64,000 nucleotides of DNA, taken from Selenomonadaceae bacterium. Lineage in GTDB: Bacteria; Bacillota; Negativicutes; Selenomonadales; Selenomonadaceae. Below, in pieces: positions 1-7,561 of the stretch. Numbering within the stretch: the first letter of the stretch is position 1; every line of letters starts with the position of its first letter. Made by a program: the position numbers and the translations under genes. Location of the stretch: contig JAFZIV010000009.1 of the NCBI GenBank assembly GCA_017554235.1, positions 51,197-115,196 of the forward strand, given 5' to 3'. The notes below the pieces were generated by a model that saw only the letters and a program-made list of their open reading frames with translations, did not search any database and had not been told where the DNA came from.

Positions 1-213
1 GATTTGTTGAAGATTGACATTGAAGGCGCAGAGAAGGAAGTTTTCAGCTCACCTGATGTTTATGATTGGTTGTCGAAAGTTAAAGTACTGGTTATCGAAC
101 TTCATGACCGTATGAAAAAAGGTTGCTCGCGTGCATTTTTTACGGCAATGTCGAAATATGATTGGCACTTTGAACTGCGCGGAGAAAATTTAATTTTTAT
201 GCGTGAAGAATAA
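1..213 (+). CDS. FkbM-family methyltransferase, C-terminal fragment
   Basis: The reading frame is open from base 1, so only the last 70 residues are in the window. The motif KIDIEGAE near the start of the fragment is the characteristic late motif of the FkbM S-adenosylmethionine-dependent methyltransferase fold, followed by a VLVIELHD strand typical of the family. Such enzymes O-methylate sugars or other small substrates and are common in glycan clusters, which fits the genes that follow. The stop lies 18 bases before the sirtuin gene, so the two are probably co-transcribed. The substrate cannot be told from the fragment. Confidence 0.8.
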   Translation, partial: DLLKIDIEGAEKEVFSSPDVYDWLSKVKVLVIELHDRMKKGCSRAFFTAMSKYDWHFELRGENLIFMREE

Positions 214-231
214 ATTTTTAGGGGTGATTGT

Positions 232-960
232 ATGACGGACATTGAAAAGCTTAGAAAAATTTTAGCTGGAAGTAGCCGTGCAGTTTTCTTTGGCGGCGCA
301 GGTATGTCGACTGAATCGGGTATTCCTGATTTTCGCAGTGCGACGGGAATTTATAATCAAAAACTTAACAAAACTTTCAGCCCTGAAGAAATGGCATCCC
401 ATAGTTTTTTCGTCAATCACCCTGAAGAATTTTTTGAATTCTACCGCACAAGATTTATTTACCTTGACGCAAAACCTAACGCAGGACATTTTGCACTTGC
501 TGAACTTGAAAGGCGCGGAAATTTGGCGGCTATCGTTACTCAAAACATTGACGGACTTCACCAACTTGCCGGTTCAAAGACTGTTTATGAATTGCACGGC
601 TCGATACGTCGAAGCTATTGTACAAAGTGCCGCGAAAAGTACGACGTTGAATTTATTTTAGAGAATCGACCAATACCTTATTGTGAAAAATGCGGCGGGA
701 TTGTCAAGCCGGACGTTGTACTGTATGAAGAGGGTTTAAACGATAATATTTTAATGGCGTCTATTCGTGCGATTGCACAAGCTGATACTTTGATTGTCGG
801 CGGTACAAGTCTTGTCGTGTATCCTGCGGCAGGAATTGTAAATTATTTTCGCGGCGACCATTTAATTTTGATTAATAAGAGTGAAACCCGCGCAGATAAA
901 TTTGCTGAACTGGTGATTCGTGAAAATATCGGCGAAACACTTAGCAAATGTATACTTTAA
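232..960 (+). CDS. cobB: SIR2-family NAD-dependent protein deacylase (sirtuin)
   Basis: A complete sirtuin of 242 residues, which removes acyl groups from lysines using NAD. The NAD-binding motif GAGMS is at about residues 22-26 and GIPDFRS follows. TQNIDGLH is at 103-110, the catalytic His is at about 122 (ELHG), and two Cys pairs at about 130/133 and 151/154 form the structural zinc site. GTSL closes the Rossmann part. The ATG is preceded by GGGGTGATT. It is unusually placed inside a surface-glycan operon, 18 bases after an FkbM gene and 23 bases before a glycosyltransferase, which suggests co-transcription but does not show a shared function. Confidence 0.93.
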   Translation: MTDIEKLRKILAGSSRAVFFGGAGMSTESGIPDFRSATGIYNQKLNKTFSPEEMASHSFFVNHPEEFFEFYRTRFIYLDAKPNAGHFALAELERRGNLAAIVTQNIDGLHQLAGSKTVYELHGSIRRSYCTKCREKYDVEFILENRPIPYCEKCGGIVKPDVVLYEEGLNDNILMASIRAIAQADTLIVGGTSLVVYPAAGIVNYFRGDHLILINKSETRADKFAELVIRENIGETLSKCIL

Positions 961-983
961 ATTTAATTGAAAGGATTGTTGAA

Positions 984-2531
984 GTGGAAAAGAAAAAACT
1001 GTTTATTTTTATCCCACACGGAATTGTTGGCGTTGCCGGTATGGAATTGCATACAGCCGGTTTAATTCAGTACCTTGAAAGCGTGAATTGTGGAATTCGT
1101 ATTTTAACCAATGAATCTCGCGAATCTGTCCCCATAATACCTTGCATTAGAAAATACTACGCTATAGGTAGCGGACTTTCTTTTCTTGAGACTTTGCCTT
1201 ACAAATATAAAAAAGTTGAACAGGAATATTTTTTGAATGTCATGGTCGCTGCACTTCATTTACCGAACCATTTAGATGAATATGACATCTTTATAGAATC
1301 CTATTCCAGTCCAAGAGCGTTATGGGCAGAATTGCTTGCCGCAAAACTCAATGCACGACACATATTTATCGCTAGTGAGGAAAATTACCGTGAACCTCAA
1401 CAATGCTATGTTGAAAATTTTCCGTTCTTTTATTTTAAGCTTACACGAAATGAAATCATAGGATCTGTCGCCACTATAACCAGATTATTCAACGGATACA
1501 AAAATGTCGAAGGTCCTTTTATTAATTATCCGGAATTTGTTCGTGAGGCATATCCTATTCAGGATGTTGAATATCCTCTTTTTGATCATATTCAAAAACT
1601 TGACTGGAATATTTGCCATATAGGTCGCCCAAAAGATTATGTTCCACATGCTATAATGGGAGTTAGTGAGTTAGCAAAACGTCATTCAGATAAAACAATC
1701 AGCTTTCTTCTTATCGGCAATGCCAATCCCTACATTCCACTGATTAAAGAAAAATTTAACGGGTTAAATAATGTCTCTATACATTTTAGCGGAGTGTTAT
1801 TTCCTATTCCAAGAATTATATTTTCTAAATTTAAAGTTGTACTGGCTATATCACAGACGGCTATGTTTGCCGCAAATGAAGATGCCTTAACTATCGTAGG
1901 TACTGCTGATAAACCAGACAGAACTTCTGGGGTTTTAGGATATGATACAGATAATACTATATATGGTAAGCCTACTTACACTTATTTGGAAGCTTTAGAA
2001 AATATTTTTGTAAAGCGTTTATATGACAATAAGCAATATCAACTTCCCAAACTTACTCCATCAGAAGAATATTACAAAAACATTTGGACTATATTAGACA
2101 CCGTAACCCAAAACGATAAACAATATTATACTTCAATTTCTGAACCCAGAATTAGAGATTGGACAGCGATTTTTCCTTTTGGTATAATAGCACGTGGAGC
2201 TCGGGTAATTCTTTTCGGCGCAACGGAAATTGCCAAAGATTATCGTAAGCAGATTGAAAGTCAAAATAATTCTCAAGTTGAATTTGGCGAAGATTATGTC
2301 AAACAAATGAAACCTTCACCATATTGTAAAATAATTGCAACGTTAGATGAGCATCCTGAAGAATTTGATAATGAAGTTGTAGGTGCTGAAAGGTTGCGTG
2401 AAAAAGATTATGACGCTATAATTATCACAACCTTTCCGCAAAATGCTCAATCTGCTTATAACGCTATCGTTAAAACAGTGCCGGAAATGGCTAATCGAGT
2501 GGTTTATAATTTTCAAATTTTGCCAACTTAA
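984..2531 (+). CDS. Glycosyltransferase-like protein with C-terminal Rossmann-type domain
   Basis: About 515 residues. The N-terminal part (FIFIPHGIVGVAGMELHTAG) resembles the glycine-rich opening of GT-B glycosyltransferases of the GT4 type. The middle has a nucleotide-sugar-enzyme-like strand pattern (NICHIGRPKDY). The last 130 residues (ARVILFGATEIAKDY onward) look like a separate Rossmann-like sugar-modifying domain often attached to such enzymes. An upstream ATG at 948 overlaps the sirtuin stop, but the GTG at 984 has AAAGG nine bases before it and gives the natural start MEKKKLFIF. The donor and acceptor are unknown; family assignment is by pattern, not alignment. Confidence 0.6.
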   Translation: MEKKKLFIFIPHGIVGVAGMELHTAGLIQYLESVNCGIRILTNESRESVPIIPCIRKYYAIGSGLSFLETLPYKYKKVEQEYFLNVMVAALHLPNHLDEYDIFIESYSSPRALWAELLAAKLNARHIFIASEENYREPQQCYVENFPFFYFKLTRNEIIGSVATITRLFNGYKNVEGPFINYPEFVREAYPIQDVEYPLFDHIQKLDWNICHIGRPKDYVPHAIMGVSELAKRHSDKTISFLLIGNANPYIPLIKEKFNGLNNVSIHFSGVLFPIPRIIFSKFKVVLAISQTAMFAANEDALTIVGTADKPDRTSGVLGYDTDNTIYGKPTYTYLEALENIFVKRLYDNKQYQLPKLTPSEEYYKNIWTILDTVTQNDKQYYTSISEPRIRDWTAIFPFGIIARGARVILFGATEIAKDYRKQIESQNNSQVEFGEDYVKQMKPSPYCKIIATLDEHPEEFDNEVVGAERLREKDYDAIIITTFPQNAQSAYNAIVKTVPEMANRVVYNFQILPT

Positions 2532-2551
2532 AAAATTGAAAAGGAAGTGAT

Positions 2552-3688
2552 TTGGTCTTAATGTTATCTTTCAATGTTCCTCCCTTTGTAGGTGAGGAAT
2601 TGATTTACGTAGAACAAGCTGTTAAAAATCACAAAATAAGCGGTGACGGCGAATTTACGAAGAAATGTAATAAATGGCTTGAAAATAAATTTTCCGCGCA
2701 GAAAGTTTTGCTCACCACAAGCGGGACAAGTGCGTTGGATATGGCAATGTTACTTTGCGGCTTTCAATCGGGCGACGAAGTAATTTTGCCAAGTTATACT
2801 TTTTCCAGCACGGCAACTTCAATTTTGGTAGGCGGAGGTACTCCCGTCTTCGTTGACATTCGTCCTGACACAATGAATATTGATGAAACAAAGATTGAAG
2901 CCGCTATAACTTCTCGGACAAAGGCTATTATCGCAGTTCATTATGCGGGCGTTGCTTGTGAAATGGATACGATTATGGACATTGCAAGGCGACATAATCT
3001 TAAAGTAATTGAAGACGCCGCGCAGGCTGTTATGAGTACCTATAAAGGAAAGTTTTTAGGGACGATCGGTGATTTTGGTTGCTACTCTTTCCACGAGACG
3101 AAAAATTATTCTATGGGTGAAGGCGGCGCACTCGTTATTAATGATTCGGCGTACAATGAACGCGCAGAAATTTTGCGTGAAAAGGGAACGAATCGTTCAA
3201 AATTTTTTCGCGGACAAGTTGACAAGTACACTTGGGTTGACGTTGGAGACAGCTACTTGCCGAGTGAATTAAATGCCGCGTATCTTTGGGCGCAACTTCA
3301 ACGCGCTGATGAAATTAATAACAATCGTCTTGAAACGTGGCAAACTTATTACGACGCATTTAAACCGTTGGTGGATAAAAAACTTTTGGAAATTCCGACC
3401 GTTCCCGCCGAATGTAAGCATAATGGACATATGTTTTACTTGAAGTTGAAAAATCTCGACGAGCGCACAAAATTTATTCAACATATGCGCAATAATGGCG
3501 TTGGTTGTGTTTTTCATTATGTGCCGTTACATTCCGCGCCTGCAGGAAGAAAATATTGTCGCTTTCACGGTGAAGATAAATTTACCACAATCGAGAGTGA
3601 ACGACTTGTTCGTCTGCCAATGTACTACGGAATTAGCAAAGAAGATTTAAATTACGTTATGGCGACGATTAAAAAATTTTTTGAATGA
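2552..3688 (+). CDS. wecE: dTDP-4-amino-4,6-dideoxy sugar transaminase (WecE/RffA type)
   Basis: A PLP-dependent DegT/DnrJ/EryC1-family sugar aminotransferase of about 378 residues. The sequence SFHETKN followed by GEGGALV is the Schiff-base lysine region typical of WecE/RffA, with the lysine near residue 184. The N-terminal TTSGTSALDMAM loop binds the PLP phosphate. The enzyme converts a dTDP-4-keto-6-deoxyhexose to the 4-amino sugar; the keto substrate could come from the rfbB product encoded at 35.3-36.3 kb. AAGGAAG lies just upstream; TTG at 2552 and ATG at 2561 are both possible starts. Its stop codon overlaps the upstream ATG of the next open frame. Confidence 0.85.
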   Translation: MVLMLSFNVPPFVGEELIYVEQAVKNHKISGDGEFTKKCNKWLENKFSAQKVLLTTSGTSALDMAMLLCGFQSGDEVILPSYTFSSTATSILVGGGTPVFVDIRPDTMNIDETKIEAAITSRTKAIIAVHYAGVACEMDTIMDIARRHNLKVIEDAAQAVMSTYKGKFLGTIGDFGCYSFHETKNYSMGEGGALVINDSAYNERAEILREKGTNRSKFFRGQVDKYTWVDVGDSYLPSELNAAYLWAQLQRADEINNNRLETWQTYYDAFKPLVDKKLLEIPTVPAECKHNGHMFYLKLKNLDERTKFIQHMRNNGVGCVFHYVPLHSAPAGRKYCRFHGEDKFTTIESERLVRLPMYYGISKEDLNYVMATIKKFFE

Positions 3689-3705
3689 ATTTTGGAGAGT
3701 TAAGT

Positions 3706-4722
3706 ATGATTTTGATTATAGGTGCAACCAGTTTCATAGGTTTATATACCTCAAAAGCTTTTATTGACGCTGGCTATAAAGTTGTCGGTACAGGCAGAAA
3801 TCTTTTATCTGGTAGGATTCTTAAAGATTTTGGCGTTAATTTTATTGAGCTTGACATAACTAAGGAATCAGATTTTGAAAAACTTCCGACTGAAGAAGTT
3901 GACGGCGTAATTTTACTTGCAGGATTACTTCCGGCTAACTCTAAGGCTGATTTAAAAACTACTGAAAATGCGGCGGATTATTTTTGGGTCAACGTTATAG
4001 GAACGATTAATGTTTTGGAATATTGTCGAAGAAATAACTTCAAAAAAGTTATCGGAGCTTGCAGTTATGGCGATGTTTCAAATACTTGGGGTAGCGGTCG
4101 AATAATTACTGAAGATGAGCCGCGCAGTTTTTCTTTTACAGGCGATCACGCGTCGTACATAATCAGCAAAAATGCGGCAAATGACATGATGGAATATTAC
4201 AATCAGCAACACCGTATGCAATGCGCCGTCTTTAGATTTCCTCAAGTCTATGGTGTTTGTCCGCACAATATTGGATATTTTTTGGTGGACGGCAAGCCGC
4301 GAATTTCTGGTACGGGCAATTTTATTAGGAAAGCTAAAATTGGTGAGAATATTGAACTTTGGGGAAATCCTCGCGTTGCTAAAGATATTGTTTATGTTAA
4401 AGACGTGGCACAAGCTTACATAAAAGCTTTGGCAAGTGACAAAACTCGCGGATTATATAACATAACGGGACATATGCAGGTTACTCTTGAAGATCAAGCA
4501 AAGGCTGTAATTAAAGTTTTTGGAAATGAAAACTCTAAAATAATTTATCGTCCCGAAAAAATTTCTTATGACAGACCTCCATATCTTTATAGCATTGACA
4601 AAGCTAAACGAGATTTTGGATATTCTCCGCAATACACGGATTTTGTAAAAATCATGGAGGATTACAAAATCGAATTAGAAAGTGGAAGATGGAATGAATG
4701 GATAAATTCGCGTTCAAATTAA
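3706..4722 (+). CDS. NAD-dependent epimerase/dehydratase
   Basis: About 338 residues of the extended short-chain dehydrogenase type. The dinucleotide motif GATSFIG opens the protein, and the catalytic pattern is a Ser in the CSYGD region followed by YIISKNAAN (Tyr-x-x-x-Lys). A late VYVKDVAQAYIKAL segment is typical of sugar-nucleotide epimerases. An in-frame ATG exists at 3685, but the ATG at 3706 has GGAGAG at a good distance and starts directly on the glycine-rich strand, so it is preferred. It probably interconverts or dehydrates a nucleotide sugar for the glycan made by this operon; the exact sugar cannot be read from the sequence. Confidence 0.8.
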   Translation: MILIIGATSFIGLYTSKAFIDAGYKVVGTGRNLLSGRILKDFGVNFIELDITKESDFEKLPTEEVDGVILLAGLLPANSKADLKTTENAADYFWVNVIGTINVLEYCRRNNFKKVIGACSYGDVSNTWGSGRIITEDEPRSFSFTGDHASYIISKNAANDMMEYYNQQHRMQCAVFRFPQVYGVCPHNIGYFLVDGKPRISGTGNFIRKAKIGENIELWGNPRVAKDIVYVKDVAQAYIKALASDKTRGLYNITGHMQVTLEDQAKAVIKVFGNENSKIIYRPEKISYDRPPYLYSIDKAKRDFGYSPQYTDFVKIMEDYKIELESGRWNEWINSRSN

Positions 4723-4729
4723 AAAGAAA

Positions 4730-5449
4730 ATGAAGAAAGTTGCAGTTTTACAATCAAATTATATTCCTTGGAAGGGATATTTCGACATAATTCACGACGT
4801 TGATGAATTTATTTTTTACGACGAAGTTCAATTTACCAAAAATGATTGGCGCAATCGTAATAAAATTATAACTAAACAAGGCGAAATTTGGTTGACTGTT
4901 CCAGTAGGAATGAATAAAATTCATCGTTTAATTCTTGATGTTCAAATGAAAGATTCTTCGTGGCAGAAAAAACATTTTGCGACGCTGGAAATGGCTTATC
5001 ATAAAGCACCTTACTTTAAGCATTACGAAGAATTTTTGAAGTTTGTGTACCTTGAAAAAACTTGGACGTATCTTTACGAACTCAACAGATTTTTGATTGA
5101 AAATATTTCGCGCCAATTTTTGGGCATCACGACAAAATTTTCGGATAGTCGCGATTATCCTACTCACGGAGCTAAGCACGAAAAACTTTTAAGCTTGGTT
5201 AAAGCCGCGCAGGCTGACGTTTATGTTTCAGGACCGGCGGCTAAAGATTATATTATCGCGGAAGATTATGCGCGTGAAGGAATTGAGCTTGTCTGGAAAG
5301 ATTATTCAGGCTATCCCGAATATCCGCAACGCAATGAAAATTTTACGCATAATGTATCAATTTTAGATTTGCTTTTTAATGTTGGCGATGACGCGCCGTA
5401 TTACATTTGGGCATATAAGAAACGGGGGGGGGGTAGCTCATTGTTATAG
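4730..5449 (+). CDS. WbqC-family protein with 3' poly-G tract
   Basis: A 239-residue member of the WbqC-like family, recognised by the opening VAVLQSNYIPWKGYFD and the FTKNDWRNRNKI segment. Family members lie in O-antigen and flagellin glycosylation clusters and are thought to help make amino-sugar derivatives; the reaction is not established. The reading frame ends through ten consecutive G (5424-5433) as KKRGGGSSLL. With nine G the frame would instead run on for 29 residues including a hydrophobic stretch, stopping at 5520-5522 just before the next gene; with eight or eleven it stops at once. The C-terminus is therefore uncertain or switchable. Confidence 0.8.
   Translation: MKKVAVLQSNYIPWKGYFDIIHDVDEFIFYDEVQFTKNDWRNRNKIITKQGEIWLTVPVGMNKIHRLILDVQMKDSSWQKKHFATLEMAYHKAPYFKHYEEFLKFVYLEKTWTYLYELNRFLIENISRQFLGITTKFSDSRDYPTHGAKHEKLLSLVKAAQADVYVSGPAAKDYIIAEDYAREGIELVWKDYSGYPEYPQRNENFTHNVSILDLLFNVGDDAPYYIWAYKKRGGGSSLL
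5424..5433 (+). repeat. G10 homopolymer at the 3' end of the WbqC gene
   Basis: Ten consecutive G residues in a strongly AT-rich region, inside the last codons of the WbqC frame. I noticed no other G run of this length in the window. Tracts of this kind are classic slipped-strand sites in surface-glycan genes, but they are also where read errors fall. Confidence 0.9.
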
Positions 5450-5525
5450 TTTCGTCGCGTTAATTTTCTTGTCGATAGCATATGGTGTTTTGCGTTCCCT
5501 CGAAAGGAAATTGAGGGAATAAGCT

Positions 5526-6728
5526 TTGAACAAAAAAATTATGTTACTCGGCGGAAATTATTATCAAATGACGGCGACGAAGGCTGCAAAAGCTCTGGGT
5601 TGTCACGTTATCAGCGTTGATTATCTGCCGAACAATCCCGCACATAAATTCGCAGATGAATACCACAACGTAAGCACGATTGACCGCGAAGCAGTCCTTG
5701 CATTGGCTAAAAAACTGAATATTGACGGCATTTGGTCTTATGCGTCGGACGTTTCCGCTCCTACCGCCGCTTATGTTGCCGAAAAATTGGGCTTGCCGAC
5801 TAATCCTTTAAAGTCAGTAGAAATTTTGACTCACAAAGATTTAATGCGCGACTTTTTGCGTAAAAATAATTTCAATGTCCCGAAGGCTGAAAGTTTCACG
5901 AATTACGATGAGGCATTGAAGTTTTTCTTAAGTTTGAATAAAGCGGCAATGGTTAAGCCCGTCGATTCTTCCGGGAGCAAAGGCGTTACAAAGGTAGTTG
6001 ATGAAAAAAATTTCCGTGCGGCATATGATTCGGCAATGAATTATTCTATCTCAAAAAAAATTATCGTCGAGGAATTTATACAACGAAAAGGTTATCAAAT
6101 AGCCGGTGACGGTTTTTTGGTCGACGGGAATTTAATTTTTGCAGGTTTGATGAATGAACATTTTGACAAACTTTGTAATCCTCTCGTACCTATCGGCGAA
6201 AGTTACCCCGCAATACTTAGTCCCAACCTTCAAGAAAAAGCTGTCAATGAAATTCAAAGGTTTATGCAACTTGTAGGAATGAAAATGAATGGCATAAATT
6301 TGGATTTTATGTTCGACGAAAAAGAAGAGCTTTATATTTTGGAGATAGGACCGCGAAACGGCGGGAATTTAATTTCGGACGCTATAAAAGAAGCTACTGG
6401 CGTTGACTTGGCGAAATATACAATAATGGCAGCGTTAGGTATGGATTGTAGCGAATTGACACAGCAACCCGCAAAAAAATTTGTTTCGTCATATGTGATT
6501 CACTCGCTGACAGATGGCTTATTTCAATCATTGAGTATAAGCGATGAAATTAAGAATGATGTAATTCTTTGTGATTTGTTCGTAAAGCCGGGCGACAAAG
6601 TATATCGTTTTGAAAACGGCGGATTTGGTATAGGTGCAATGTTGATAAAGTTTGATTCAATAGATAAAATGCTTTACAGAATGGATCACATGGAAAAATA
6701 CATAACCTGCAACGTCTCGCCCAATTAA
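5526..6728 (+). CDS. ATP-grasp domain ligase
   Basis: About 400 residues. The N-terminal domain (MLLGGNYYQMTATKAAKALG) matches the pre-ATP-grasp fold of carboxylate-amine ligases. The ATP-grasp part carries MVKPVDSSGSKGV (ATP-binding loop), a VEEFI segment and the metal-binding ILEIGPRNGGN. Such enzymes join a carboxylate to an amine or thiol using ATP, and in this setting could add an amino acid or acyl group to an amino sugar. The TTG start has GAGGGAAT upstream. It is the last gene of the operon and is followed by a strong hairpin terminator. The substrate is unknown. Confidence 0.78.
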   Translation: MNKKIMLLGGNYYQMTATKAAKALGCHVISVDYLPNNPAHKFADEYHNVSTIDREAVLALAKKLNIDGIWSYASDVSAPTAAYVAEKLGLPTNPLKSVEILTHKDLMRDFLRKNNFNVPKAESFTNYDEALKFFLSLNKAAMVKPVDSSGSKGVTKVVDEKNFRAAYDSAMNYSISKKIIVEEFIQRKGYQIAGDGFLVDGNLIFAGLMNEHFDKLCNPLVPIGESYPAILSPNLQEKAVNEIQRFMQLVGMKMNGINLDFMFDEKEELYILEIGPRNGGNLISDAIKEATGVDLAKYTIMAALGMDCSELTQQPAKKFVSSYVIHSLTDGLFQSLSISDEIKNDVILCDLFVKPGDKVYRFENGGFGIGAMLIKFDSIDKMLYRMDHMEKYITCNVSPN

Positions 6729-6753
6729 ATAAAAGAAAATTATCAATCTAACT

Positions 6754-6820
6754 AAACCGTGTTTGAAATTCCTGCAGGAAAATCTTGCGATGGAGTGGAA
6801 TTTATCAAATACGGTTTTTT
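6754..6820 (+). terminator. Long branched terminator after the glycan operon
   Basis: AAACCGT (6754-6760), TTTGA and AATTCC pair with GGAATT (6797-6802), TCAAA and ACGGTTT (6811-6817), followed by a T run to 6820. Within the loop GCAGGA and TCTTGC form a second small hairpin, so the element is branched and longer than a usual terminator. Confidence 0.7.
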
Positions 6821-6862
6821 GTGTCCAATTTGTTATTTATTTTATGAAGGGAAGTGATTTTG

Positions 6863-7126
6863 ATGCTTGCTTTACGTCAAGAGGCGTTGCAGATTGTGAA
6901 CGACATACCGGATAATTTGTTGGCGGCGTTCGTTCAGTATCTCAAAAATTTCAAGCCTGACAAAAAAATTTCGATTGATGATTTAAACGTTGATCCTAAA
7001 AAGGCGGCGGCTATGAAAGCTATTGCAGAATGGCAAGAGCGCAATCGTACAATTTTAGAGTCAGGAATTGATTGGGATAAAGAATTTGAATTGGCAATGG
7101 AGGAAAAATATGGTCCTTTTAATTGA
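6863..7126 (+). CDS. Putative antitoxin of a PIN-domain module
   Basis: An 87-residue acidic and helical protein (LALRQEALQIVNDIPDNLLAAFVQYL) ending EEKYGPFN. It is called an antitoxin because its 3' end overlaps the PIN-toxin gene by 17 bases, the arrangement expected for such a pair. The ATG at 6863 has AAGGGAAG upstream; an in-frame GTG at 6854 sits too close to that site. No DNA-binding motif could be named with confidence. The same layout, with a related C-terminal ending (EKKYGAFN), recurs at 26540-27206. Confidence 0.6.
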   Translation: MLALRQEALQIVNDIPDNLLAAFVQYLKNFKPDKKISIDDLNVDPKKAAAMKAIAEWQERNRTILESGIDWDKEFELAMEEKYGPFN

Positions 7127-7529
7127 TGCCAACGTTGTCATTGATTACATTATGATTCGTAAGCCGCAATACGACGACGCCATAAAATTAATTGATTATT
7201 GCAGGAAATTTAAGGTTAAAACCTATGTCGCATTTCATAGCGTTTCAATAATATGGTACATCTTAAGAAAAAATTTTCCTCCGCAAGAACGCAGACCAAT
7301 TTTGTTAAGCATAACAGATTTGTTGACGGTAACAGCTGCGCCGCACGAATCAGTTGTCGACGCGATAAACTCTGAAGATTTTCCAGACTTTGAAGATTGT
7401 CTGCAAGAAAAATGCGCGTTGGAAGTCGACGCAGACTATATTGTTACTGGGAATGTCAAAGATTTTGAAACGTCACAAGTTAAGGCGGTTACACCTGCTG
7501 AAATGCTTGAAATAATTTTTAATTCGTAA
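7110..7529 (+). CDS. PIN-domain ribonuclease toxin (VapC-like)
   Basis: A 139-residue PIN-domain protein. It opens LLIDANVVIDYI, supplying the first acidic residues of the PIN active site. DFEDCLQ in the middle supplies further acidic ligands, and DADYIVTGNVKDF is the usual closing block. PIN toxins cleave RNA, often tRNA or mRNA, when freed from their antitoxin. The start ATG lies inside the last codons of the upstream gene with GGAGG six bases before it, so translation is probably coupled. The module lies between the glycan operon and an RND pump gene. Confidence 0.8.
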   Translation: MVLLIDANVVIDYIMIRKPQYDDAIKLIDYCRKFKVKTYVAFHSVSIIWYILRKNFPPQERRPILLSITDLLTVTAAPHESVVDAINSEDFPDFEDCLQEKCALEVDADYIVTGNVKDFETSQVKAVTPAEMLEIIFNS

Positions 7530-7561
7530 AAAAAATTTTTTGTTAAGAAGGAGGCGGTAAA

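Noticed and set aside
948..983. Upstream ATG start of the glycosyltransferase overlapping the sirtuin gene.
   Set aside because: The GTG at 984 has a ribosome site with good spacing and gives a start directly on the first strand of the fold.
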